This document shows positions 32,001-44,000 of a DNA stretch of 64,000 nt, one piece after another (positions within the stretch are counted from its first letter, which is position 1; each line of letters opens with the position of its first letter). The DNA is taken from positions 55,502 to 119,501 of the forward strand of contig JACTAT010000225.1 of the NCBI GenBank assembly GCA_014526335.1. Direction: 5' to 3'. This DNA comes from Chrysaora quinquecirrha. Its lineage: Eukaryota; Cnidaria; Scyphozoa; Semaeostomeae; Pelagiidae. The notes under the pieces were generated by a model. It saw only the letters and a list, made by a program, of their open reading frames with translations, ran no database searches and was not told where the DNA came from. The translations under genes were made by a program, and so were the position numbers.

Positions 32001-35000
32001 CCATCAGTATTCCCTTTTCGCTATTCCCAACAAGAGTCTTGTTGTTTGGCAATCTGCATTGTCTTAAAAAATTTAGCGTGGCATGAAAGTACGTCAGTTA
32101 TGAAAATTTGTTCATTTAGCCTTACAGCCATATACCATACGCTGCCATAAATTCATTCGTTACTTCTTTACTATCAATTCTATATGTGCCTCAATTCGGC
32201 TTTGAGTCCCCTGCCATTACTATAGTGCTGTAAATACAGTACAGGCCAGCTTTCTAATTTTCATTTGTGCAATGTTTATCAGGTCGATTACACACAATAC
32301 ATGATTTGTTACATTGTCCACGTGAATTGTCCACGTGAATTGATTTGTTACATTGTCCACATGCTTTGTTATATGTCATACATGGCACAATAGAGAACTT
32401 GCTCTCCATTTTGCACGGGGATTTTTTACATCTTGATGATCTGTGTGGCAACCACAGCCATACCCACCCCACAAGACAAATACCAGCAAGAACTTTCCAT
32501 TATGACCGTCATTGTGAAATGTATAATTGCCCGTATATTTCATAACGAAGAACGGCGAAATCAAAATAGATATTACTAAATTAAGTAAACTTCGCCCATA
32601 CAAAACCTATCGACCATTTTCTTGTGTACCATGTCCTAGATTACGTTTGTACCGTACCGGGTTCATGTTTAGCCTGTCGTACCGTGTACCAGTTGCTCTA
32701 TACCGGCGTACCGGGAAGCTGTCGTCCCCATTTTATCGATTCTTTACTTTTCGTCCGTTGTACAATAGCTTTATATATTTAGTGCTATAGGTAATATATA
32801 CCAACCTACTAAGGCAGTAAAATTGCAACGTTAAAAATCAAAGGCAGATGTCTAATTATTTTACGTTACAAACTTGATACTAGTAAGTAGCAAAAACATC
32901 ATTAAGAAATCAAATCAAGGTAGATAGATTCAAGAGAGTTAAACAATTTATTAGACGAGAAACGTAAATATCAAAAAAAACATTCATTGCTAAAAGTAAC
33001 CATTGTTTGCTATGTATTCTGTGCAATGCTTACATTTGCGTAATTTTTCCTTTTTGTAAATTCTCATGATGCTTTGCTTGAAGCTTTGCTATCCTTAATT
33101 GCCTTAATTTTCTTCACTTCTTGTTTAATTTGTTCAGCCTGAGAATAACTTACTTGATATTTTAGATTTGGTCGGGTCTGCAAGCAATGGAATTATGCCA
33201 GCAAACACCCTTCATTGTGGAGAAAAGTTGACTTGTCTTTTGTGGCTGACAGTAGAAAAGCAAATGAACGTGTATTGATACATTTATTGAGAAAAAGAGG
33301 AGGCGACATTTTAGAATTGAATCTGACAGGCTGGTCTAAGCTTACAGATAAAGGAATAATGGTACATATGTTTTGAACACAGCTATAGCCTTTTTTCATG
33401 TTTGTTGGAAGTTTTGTGAATATGGCAGCTAATCGGACTACTTCTTCCAGAGGTCGGAAAAGTAGTCAACGATTTCTGAAATATTTTCAGAGGAATTCCT
33501 GTTTTTGTCGACATTTTTTGGAAAGCCATATAATTTGAAAATTGTTGAAACTTCTTTATCGTGTCACATTTTAGTGCGAATCTTAGGTATTATAAATGAA
33601 AATTTACAGTGTCAAGGGGTATTTACTTCATCTGTCATCCAAGTGTATTACGCAAGATTTCGTAGTTCTAATGAAAAAGTAATTTTTAGTTCATTGCATA
33701 AAACTGATCTGATTTAAGCGCATTTTCTTATTGTAATATTTGCAAACTGATCAGGGCTTTCTTGAATATTAAACACCAATGGGAACACCAGTTAACACCG
33801 ACGAACACCAGTGAACACCAATGAACACTAATGGAACACCGATGAACATCAATGAACACCGATAGAACATCGATGGAACAGCGATGGAACACGAATGAAC
33901 ACCGATGAACACCAATGAACACAAATGGAACACCGATGAATACACCGATGAAAAATTAATTTTAGACCAGATTCTCCTGTGCTTTTATGGTCGAGGCTTT
34001 GAACTGAGGAATCATTTTGATCGCAAAAGACAAGGAAAGCATAAAAATTCTATTAAAATTCCTCAAAAGCATTTGTAATAGTAAAAAGGAATGGAAACTT
34101 TGATTTTTCTAAAGGGTTCAGAAGAACATGAAATAATTCGCAATTTTAGGTCTTGTAGTAATTTCATAATTCATAATCAAGAGTTTTTCATTTTGAAGCT
34201 GCAGATGTCTACTCAAATATTTTCAATTAGCTATGTACATGTCTGGGTGTCAGGAGGCAGACAATGGTTTTGCCTATGTTGCTCAACAAATTTTTTTAAC
34301 AAAGATTTTAAGAGCACCTCGGAAATGCAAGTATAATAAAACTATAAGGACACATTATGATGAGGTCATAGCTATAATAATTAGAGTTAATAGTTATAAT
34401 ATAGAATTAGAGTTTGCCAAAGTTTTGATCCGTTATGGAAAAGTATCATGAAGCATGGTGCTGGCACTCATTTCAACGTAATGAGCTGAAAACACCAATA
34501 TTATATCGAAACCGTAGAATGAAAATTTTCTTTTTCAGGGGCTACAGACCCCCACCCGCAGGTAAGGTAGGGGTAATGAGGCAAGATTTTTTCTTACCAT
34601 CGCTTATCTTCCCCAACGAAGATATTTCCAGCTTGATCCTATTCACAAAGTTTTTTTCAACTAAACCTTTTTAGAAGGGGCTTCTATCTATTTCTGTCGC
34701 CCACCTTAATTCGGCTACATTTTTAAATTCATTTTTTCGTTGGTGTTCATCGGTGTTCCATTGGTGTTCATCGGTGTTCATCGGTGTTCCATTGGTGTTC
34801 ATCGGTGTTCATTCGTGTTCCATCGGTGTTCCATTGGTGTTCACTGGCGTTCATCGGTGCTCCTATTGGTGTGGTGTTTTAGACTGGATCGTATCGTAGA
34901 AGGCTATCTTCCATAAATTCGTGTGATATTGTTGGTGCATTGCAATATAAAAATTGAAGTCAATGGTGGTTGGGGGCTTTTCAATTTAAATTTTAGGGGT

Positions 35001-38000
35001 TTTGGTTAATCATTAGTACCATGGAAGATAATGATCAGTAGGGCTAGTGTAAGTATTGTGGACAACAGCCACCCAATCACTGACACTCAGTCACTTCACC
35101 CACTGCAATTATAATTCACTCATTTTACAGTCCTTCACTTGCTCGCCTTATGTGCACAAATATCTCCATGCATGGTCTGCACTTCCTCTACTGTACCAAC
35201 TTCAATCTCTAGCTGTGCATCCTTATTTGTAAAGTAGGCAAGCTTTTTAACAAAGTTGAAACTATGTTTTGTTTTTAAGGTAGTTTCAGAAGAATGCCCT
35301 AATTTGCAGGCTATTCTGTTATCGAAGTGTATGAAGAGATCTGGAAAAAAGAATATATCAACAGAATCGATATTAAAATTGATTAACAAGTGCAATTTAA
35401 AAAAAGTGGATATATCCTGGTTTCCGGTAAGTGACTTCAACTATCAAACTTCTGTGCTGCCTGATGCTAATACTCACTTGTTCGTATTTTGAAGCTAAGG
35501 AGTTTGTTATTTCCAATGTTAGTTCCAATGTTGTTTAGAAGAAACGCCATCATTAAGTACTACGAAATATAAATTGTTTTATTTCAGACCGATACTTGTT
35601 GCAATAAAATCATTCGTAACTTAGTAGATAAGAGAGGTGCTCATTTGGAAACCCTAAATCTATGTGGATGTCCAGTTGGCTCTCCGACTTTACAATATAT
35701 ACAGGTAACTTAATTCACATTGACTACTCCTGCAAAAAAGCTGTGTTGGATCAATGATCTCAGTCTGTTCAGAGCAATTAGAACCCAGCTGCATAACATT
35801 TGCAAAGAGTAATGCAAATTCAACGAGATATATTGCAAACTCTAGTATACCTACAATAGTTCACTACGAAAATCATCATTACGGATATTGATTTACTCAA
35901 TTTGAAAGTTTAATTGTTTAATTTGTCAAAAAGTGAAGCCCTGCAAAACCTCTGTAAAATATTGAGTAGCATGACTTGTTATTTTATACAAGTCTACGAT
36001 ATATCAAGGGTAGCTGTCAAGAAAATTAATAAACCAAGAACACAATTTAAGTTTGCTTTTGGTTGTTTTTTGGTATTTTAACTTCACCTTGCACTTTTTA
36101 CACTGCCATTTGCAAGCACATCATGTATAAGTGAATCAGTTTTAGGCCAAATAAAATAAGTATTTGTAAAATTGTGAACTGAGATGTCTTATTGCATGGC
36201 TTATTACTTTTAAGGCTTCTTCGCCAAACCTTCGCATTTTGGACTTGTCAAACACTCGTGTTTTGAACTTGAATATTGAGAAGATTCAGGTAAGTTTATG
36301 TAAATACGCAAGATGTTGTATTAAATTATACATAAATATGTGTATTTCCCTTAGCCCGTTCGAACTGAAATTTCTCCGCTCTTTCATAAACCTTAAATTA
36401 TTACTTGATTTATTGTTTCTCAAGATGGGTTGTCCTGCACTGCAAGAGCTTTATTTGGCCAATTTACGTCTTGATTTTGCAAAAGGCACAGCAAAGGACC
36501 AGGTAAATTTATTTATGAAGAACCAAAGTTGTATTCAAAACATATAACCTACCATAGTTCCTATTGTCTTAGTTTAATCAAATTAGGAATTTATATTTAT
36601 TCTGAATTTTTCTAATGCTGTTTCAAAAACACTGATGCTTAGCTGTCTGAGAAGGTTATACTGGTCACAAGAGCATTACAGGGAACTCCTTTCGAGAAAA
36701 AGTCTTATATTTGATATTTACTAAATTTTTTGCCATGACATTTATGATCCCAACTTCATCTAACAGAGAGAATTTGCCTCATTAGCATAGTGAACAAAGT
36801 GTTTAAATCATTATTTTTTGCTGTCTTATGCATATTTCATTGTGATCATGTGTTACAGGAAGCTTCTTCTGGTTTTCCTCGACTGATTGCACTTAGCATA
36901 AATACTGATCATCTTACCGATGACATTCTGCTGAGGTATGTTTTTTTCGTTCTTCGGACAAGAGCCATGGACACAACAGACCATATTCCTCCAACATCAA
37001 ATGAAACAGCAGAATTGTGATAGTACTGGCAACTTTATTTTAGGTTGCTGAAAAATGCGTGTCATTTGAAGCTTCTGGATCTAAGACACTGTGAAGGCAT
37101 AACTAATGAATGTCTAGAGGTTTGAATTGTTATTTTTGCGATACATTTCTTTGCCTTCTGAATAACTGTTGACTTTCTGCAAAGTCATTTCTTTAAGTCT
37201 TCGAAATAATGCATTTTACATTTTGAATTGCATTTTGATTTCAACCTAAAGTGATAATTCAGTTGCTATTAGTTTTTATTCAGCTGCTGCATAGCGTCAG
37301 ATTTTTATTATGTTGTCGCCTATCTTTTCATGTTGCTTGACAGCTTTTCATATGCAAGTAATCGTCAATACATTACATTGCACTATATATCTGCAAGCAT
37401 CCGTCATATTTCTACTGTATGATAAGGGTAAGTTGGTCAGTTGTGTCGTTCAGTATACTTTAAGGTCTTATGGTTAAAGATGAGATACTTTGTATATGTT
37501 CACCCCTAATTTAGCCTGATTTCTTATGGTTCCGAAACCTAACACGACTAAATTCGGAATAAAATCTCTGAGCTATCTTGAACTAGAATATAAGGAATTC
37601 CTTACCAAAAGAAATAAGATTAGCACGGCATGAGAAGAGAAACACTTTAAAATATTGAAAAAATCATGGTTTTCAAACAATGCTTGTTGCTGTTGCACTT
37701 CCTGCCAGCTTTAAATTGTTATAGTGCTAATCTGATCCCGGGGTTACTTCAATATGTCCATGATTAGACGTGAATCTGGACTTTGACAAAAGGACCCATT
37801 TGAATGATAGGATTTTCAAGGATTTCTGACCCATTTGCATGAAAATCGGGAAATTTCAAGCCCTTGTGTATGAATTTGGTTGATTTTAAGACCCTTTTAC
37901 AGTGCTAGAATTCACGAAAAGTCTCGCAAAATCGAATCTGACGGCGATTTTTGCAATCAATGTTACCGAGCTCTGTTGTTGCTGTTAATTCATCGTTTCA

Positions 38001-41000
38001 AAAGCAAAAAAACAAAGTAGAAAGGTTGTCAGCCACTTTACGGTAAATCATAATGGGACCTATTGGTAAGAAAATCCTAAAATACCAACCCATCAACCAG
38101 AATCTAGCAGAATATCAGACCCATGTGTAGAGAATTTCAGTCGAAAAAACCCATCCATATGAGCGGCACGTCAAGTATGTCTACATATTGAAGTACCCCC
38201 CCCCCCCCCGGGAATCTGATATGGTAAAAAATATGCTAACAATAAAAAGAAATACTATTACTTATGTTAATCTAAGTTTGTCTTGAGTACTATGTCAAAA
38301 CTAACATTAAACAATTTATATTATTATAATAAATTATTGGGAAAAGAAAACCTTTGTTGCCTTCTGCTGATTTCAGTGTGTAGCATCATATGTGTCATGG
38401 ACAAACGCAGTATAATTTTATAGATGAAACAACCACGCAGTCAATAGTCTAGACGTGTTTTACATTTACTATCCAGTATCTGTTATTTTATTACCTGAGT
38501 GAGATTCAGATCCTTTAGCGCAAATTTCTTGCAGTTTCTAGGAAGTTTAGGCCGTGGGATGTCCAAGGCTACGAAGCCCAGAAACAGATTTTCGTTTCCG
38601 TCATCGCGGGGCTAACAAATTTTCTTACCTATCTCTAGTTGAACATCGTGTTATGAAAATTCCGAGTGGCCCCAAGCGAAAAAGTTGCACAATAGCTTGT
38701 TATTTGCGATTAAAGTTGTCAATTTCTAGGCCTAAATTTCCAACGAACCGCCATTTCTAGCACTCGCCAAGCCGCTGGGTGTGAAAGGCAGACCAACTAT
38801 TTACTGTTTGACAGCCGGTTGCTCAAGCTGAAAGCTGTCTGATTCCGGTCTGTTAATTTCTCGTGAACAAAGCATGTGATTTTGTTTACCAAAGATGGCA
38901 GAGGCTGATAGAAATTGGATGGGGCAAATAATGTTAGTAGGAGCTTTGAATAAGTTTATCTTTTAAAAAAGACAGACATACATACACAAAATTGATAGGA
39001 AAACAGTTCAGGAATATCATTAATTATCATGTAAAGGTGAGCTGCGTATTCTCATGAGTTAGTCCGATCTCATTCAACCCCAAATTATACCTCGTCTTCA
39101 TCCACTGAAAGGTCAGAATCATCCTCATCATCTTCTGAAGCACTTTTATCTTCATCAAGACTGCCACCATTGTATTCATGAGTAGCATTTGTGCAGCCAA
39201 TACATGAGCACAGGGTGGTGCATTTTAGCTCTGCCTTCAAGCACGAACAGCGTTTGGTCTTGCATCCACTTTTACAGCTACAATTAACATTTTCCAAAAT
39301 ACTCTCTGGTGCAGGAGGTAAGCTCATCCACTTCACTTTCATTATGCCATCTTCAATGACCCAACCATGTTCTGTGAAAGGGGGAGGAGAGATGATGGGA
39401 ACCAGTGCTCTTTTCCAAATGGAAGCTTGGTAGGCTGAGCGATTTGTATGCTTTTCAAGAGCGTCCAAGGTGCATGGCATTGAATCCTCATTGAATTGTC
39501 CAATCTTGAATATGTCATAACGAGCCTTGTTGACTTTTGCAGTATTTGTTTGATTATAGAGTCTACATACAAACTTTTCGATTTTTCCAAGCAACGTTTC
39601 TGATACTTGAAATTCTGTTCCTAAAGTCTGGAACATCTCAACAAACTCTGGATATTTTTCAAGAATACTAAATGGCTTTGCCTTTCCTTTGCCATAAAAT
39701 GCACTTGTTGTGTCACAACCTGTAAATAAAACCCAAAAGTATTGTCTGTTACAGCTTTAACCATAAAGAGGAGAGGAAGAAGAATATGTGGATGTTTATA
39801 AACCTAGAATATGTGGATATAAACCTAGTTCTCACTTTTGGGTAGCTGACCCAACTTACCAGATGAATTTTCAACTACATTTGGGAAACATATCATGAAA
39901 CTAACCAAGAGCTTTATAGGAGAGGACAATTTCAATCTAACGTACCTGTAAAAGCATGGAAACCAATAAGGGCCTTGCTTAAATCAGATCCTAGTGTATC
40001 CACTACATTGTCAATACTGATCACTCTTCTCTGGTTGCCAGTTCCAGTGTCGAACAGTAACGAAGATGGAATTGAGCTTTTGTGGCATGTCAGTAGAATA
40101 AAGACGTCAGTGTCTGGGCTTCTAACAACAATGTGTTGATGGTGTGTTGCAGCATGATTTGCATGAAGGAGCAGGCGTGTATCAGCTTCTTCGTGGTCAG
40201 TGTACAGTTCTTGTATTTCTTGTGATTCCAAAACACCCACTTCATTCATTTTGACTCTGTGACATTTCTTGCCATGAGTTATGTAGAGAGGACTTCATTC
40301 ATTGCCTCAGGTAAGGTTTCAAGATTGGTTACGTAATCAACAAAAAACTCAATTAGTGCCTCTTTGTTTTTCCCAACTGACAAAAACTTTTTAAACTGCC
40401 GTGGAACCTTCTGATTTGGTCCCAATATTTTGATAACAGTAGATCCACCCAGTGCCCTTTTATTCCTTTCCAGATTTTTTATACTGATAGATGGATACGT
40501 ATCAGATACAAAATCAACTCTCTTTGAATGTGAGCTTGAGGCTGATGATATGATTCTATGCAGAATACTTTCAACCAGAGCTCCAAATGTTTCTGGTATG
40601 TTTTTCAGCGTTTGAACAATAGCCATTCCATCTAGCATTAGAGCATTGCCTGTGGGTAAGTTCTCTACCTGTGGATTATCAACACGGCTCTCTATCAGTT
40701 GCAACAGCTTGGACTTGGGTGTCTTGATCAATTCTCCATCAATTGTAGCAAATGGTGATGGGTGTTTCCTTAGACTGTAAGACATAATCTCCTCTAAGTC
40801 AATTTCCCTAGAGCTTCCAATTGCTAACAATCTTGCCATGAATTTCATGTCACTTTTTAACTCTACAATCTTGCCATTTGTGGTCTTAATCTTTGATGCT
40901 TGATTTCGTACGGTGAAAGTTCTAAGCTTCAAGGCCTGAATTGATGAGAATATATCTGGATCTTCTGTCAGAAATCTTTCCTTAATGAAACTGACACACT

Positions 41001-44000
41001 TGTTTTCTCCAAACTTCTTAGCATTAAGCATGTCTCTTTGAATTTCTGGTGATGCAACAGCTCCATTCGCAATGTTAATCATGTCTTCCACTGAGCTATC
41101 AAAGGGATTACACATTGATTTAATTGTCTCCACAACACAGTTGACTTCTTGCTCATGCCTTTGTATCTGTGTTTTGTCAAGATCTTTTCTAGACCTGAAA
41201 TATATATAATATAATGCTACACTCTCCTCTGGTAAGACAAATTTTCTAAAATAAATCTAGAAAAAGCAAATCTGTTATTACATGAGATTCATCCACATAG
41301 TTAGAACAGGCACAATACTTGATCCAAGTGATGTAAATTGAAAACACCCAGCAAAGAAAATGTCTGTGATGGAATTATTACCTTTAAACAATTACTGGCA
41401 GTCATTGTAAGTATGAAACAAGGAATATTTACCTGCCATCCGAAATCATTCCTGCCATCACACGACATTGACGTGTTATCTCTCCCCGCTCAGCTTGTGA
41501 CATAATCCATCTGTGCACTGCCCTCGATTAAGGGTGAAACCAACTAGACCACCTTTTACCTTTGAGTCCCTGTTGTATGTCTGCTCCATCACTTGGTCAC
41601 AGGCAGTTGATGAAAATTTGTACCTGTGTTGCCTTTGACATGTCCAGTTGGCAATAATGTCTTGTGATGCACCTGCCAAAGGATAGATTTAAAAATTAAT
41701 TCATTGTGCTCTATGGACTTATACTTCTAGGTAAGGGCTACAAGAGATTTGGCTTTACAGGCATTAATGCATAGTGTATGTGACAATAAGATCTCACCTG
41801 GATGAGTTATGTCTATGCAGGACATTTCCATCCAATAGGCTGTACCATATCGGGCATAATGTACACGATCACAAGCAAAAACCACGGAGCATGGACCTCA
41901 CAGCAGCCAGATGAAGAGGCCAATCATTATCTCTAGTTGCACGAAGGAACAAAAGCAAAGTCTGAACCATTTCAATATATAGTAACCACAAAGCAGATGT
42001 TGGACTCTTCTTTGCACAGGTATTAGCAAATTGTGACAGTCCATTCCAAATTTTCTCAAATGCAGCTGAATGAACAAGACATGAGTAGCTTTTGGATGGG
42101 TATTCTTTAATCATTGTTTCTGAAAAAGAATTTCCCTTTTTAAAATAATTTTGTAAAATTTCTGTTGAGGCAATAGTGTTCAGATTCAAAACCTGTTGAG
42201 ATTGAAATTTGAAATGATTGAAGTCGAGAGGTTTAGATTGAAATGACTGTCGAGAGAAAACCAAAAGGAACATGTAATCACTTACCAATCGTGTGCTGTA
42301 TGTCCCTCCGCTCCTCTTCTTGTAAACTGTCAAGGTAGCTTTCAAACAGCAAACGTGTCAGAGACTCATATACGACCTTGTGGGATCTCACACTCCGATT
42401 GTAATGCTTTCCACTTAATACGCCATTGATTGAGCCAGGGGCAACAATTTCAGATTCAATCAAAATGTCCTAGCAACAGAAAGAAATTCATTAGTTTTTC
42501 TTCACTTGCACAATTAACAGTAATGCCTAACAAGGAATCATACTGGTACTGGTTGCATTGTTGCTCTGCAAGCATGTGGAGAGATGCCAAACTAAAAAAG
42601 AATACTGTTACAATGAAACCAAATCAAAAGTAACAAGTTTAGACTCACTTTCAATCCTGCATCTTTGTAAATCTTTGATATTGCTCCACAGAAACTCATG
42701 GCCATATGGAAATCCCCAAGCCTCACAATGAATCTTCTCATGTATTGCTCATTCTTCCACCTTATTAACTGTATCTTGGCATAAATGGCTTCATCAAATA
42801 CCAGATGGAGAAATTTGAGCCCAAGTCTTTCTGCAATGGCCCAGCTCTTTTTCAGAATCTCATTAACAGTTGACATTTCAGTAGGAGAATCATCTATCAC
42901 TGGTAGGTAACCAATTTTGGAAAGAGGAGGAAGGGCATGGGATTCAATTTTTGTATTGAAACCAGTCCAGTTTGGCAAACTTTTTTCATGTGGAGAAAGA
43001 TATCGGCAAAGGATAAACGCAAGGTCATTTTGCCTTGCATTTTTCTGCATGACCAGGTGGCTTTTTTCATCAATGTTGGTAGTAGAAGCAGCCTCAAGGA
43101 GGTCAACAGTGACCTTTTTACCAACAACATAAGAGGCAATCTCATTTGAAGGTGCTTTTAGAGATCTTGATCGAGGTAAATTACATCTTTCATGTTCACT
43201 ACCTTGGGCAGGCTGCAAACGTTGTATTATGATCCCACCTGTGATGTGAGTGGTTCCTTTACCAGTGCGTGTCTCTTCAGCAAAATCATCATTGTCCCAA
43301 GCAAGGGTGGTACTGACGTTATTTACAAAACCAGGAGGCAAAATTGACAAAGATGATATGTTAAGCTGTGCAAGAGCCGTTTCATGGCTTAGCACAAAAG
43401 AATGTGACATGCAATGTCCCAACTTATTTACCAAAGAAATAGCTGAAGCTGATCCAGTCACTTGACGTATTGCCATCCCAAGTGCTATGCCTTTTGGTGT
43501 CAGCTTTTTTCCATGTGATGCAACAAATACTAAATCCTGGGCTATTGAGAGAAGTTTCTTGTTTTCATTGTCTTTACTTCAACAAAACTATCCAATGTGG
43601 GTTCCATAGAAAAGCCGCAGATCCATGCCAACATATTGAAGATTTCTGTGGGAACCGATTTTGTGGCATTCTCATCTGTTATATCTGTTGCTAAAGGTGG
43701 CCATGGGAGATTAAGGTCAGGATGATTTTTCACTTTCTCTCTTAAAATCAATGCAGCATTATAGAGGGTATGCAGTTCATTTGTTGTCTCTGGTACATTC
43801 ATCCTTTCCATGTCATCATCAATATAATCTTCCATCTCCGCATCAGACTCAGCATCACTTGTCCGAGTTGATTCTCTAAGTGACATGTGTTCATCCACTA
43901 TATCTTCTGCAGAAAGTTGGTCAACATAAACCATTTCGCATCTATTGCGCTTCCTTGGAGTGAAAAATACAAGCTGTGGGTATGCTTTTTTTAGACGCTG

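Larger units (their letters stand above)
33767..34885. mobile_element. Foldback-type DNA element FB-B
   Basis: In FBXL6 intron 2. Inverted arrays of 10/11-bp units (left 33767-33955, ACCGATGAAC and variants; right 34738-34877, GGTGTTCATC and GGTGTTCCATT) enclose about 780 bp. The right end reads GTGTGGTGTTTTAGACT, identical to FB-A; the left end is less well preserved (TTAAACACCAAT). No intact coding region is present in the middle, and no target duplication was found. Confidence 0.7.

Noticed and set aside
40285..40290. Programmed frameshift in the 6.9-kb element gene
   Set aside because: The site is a CT dinucleotide run in a copy with several other indels, so decay is simpler.
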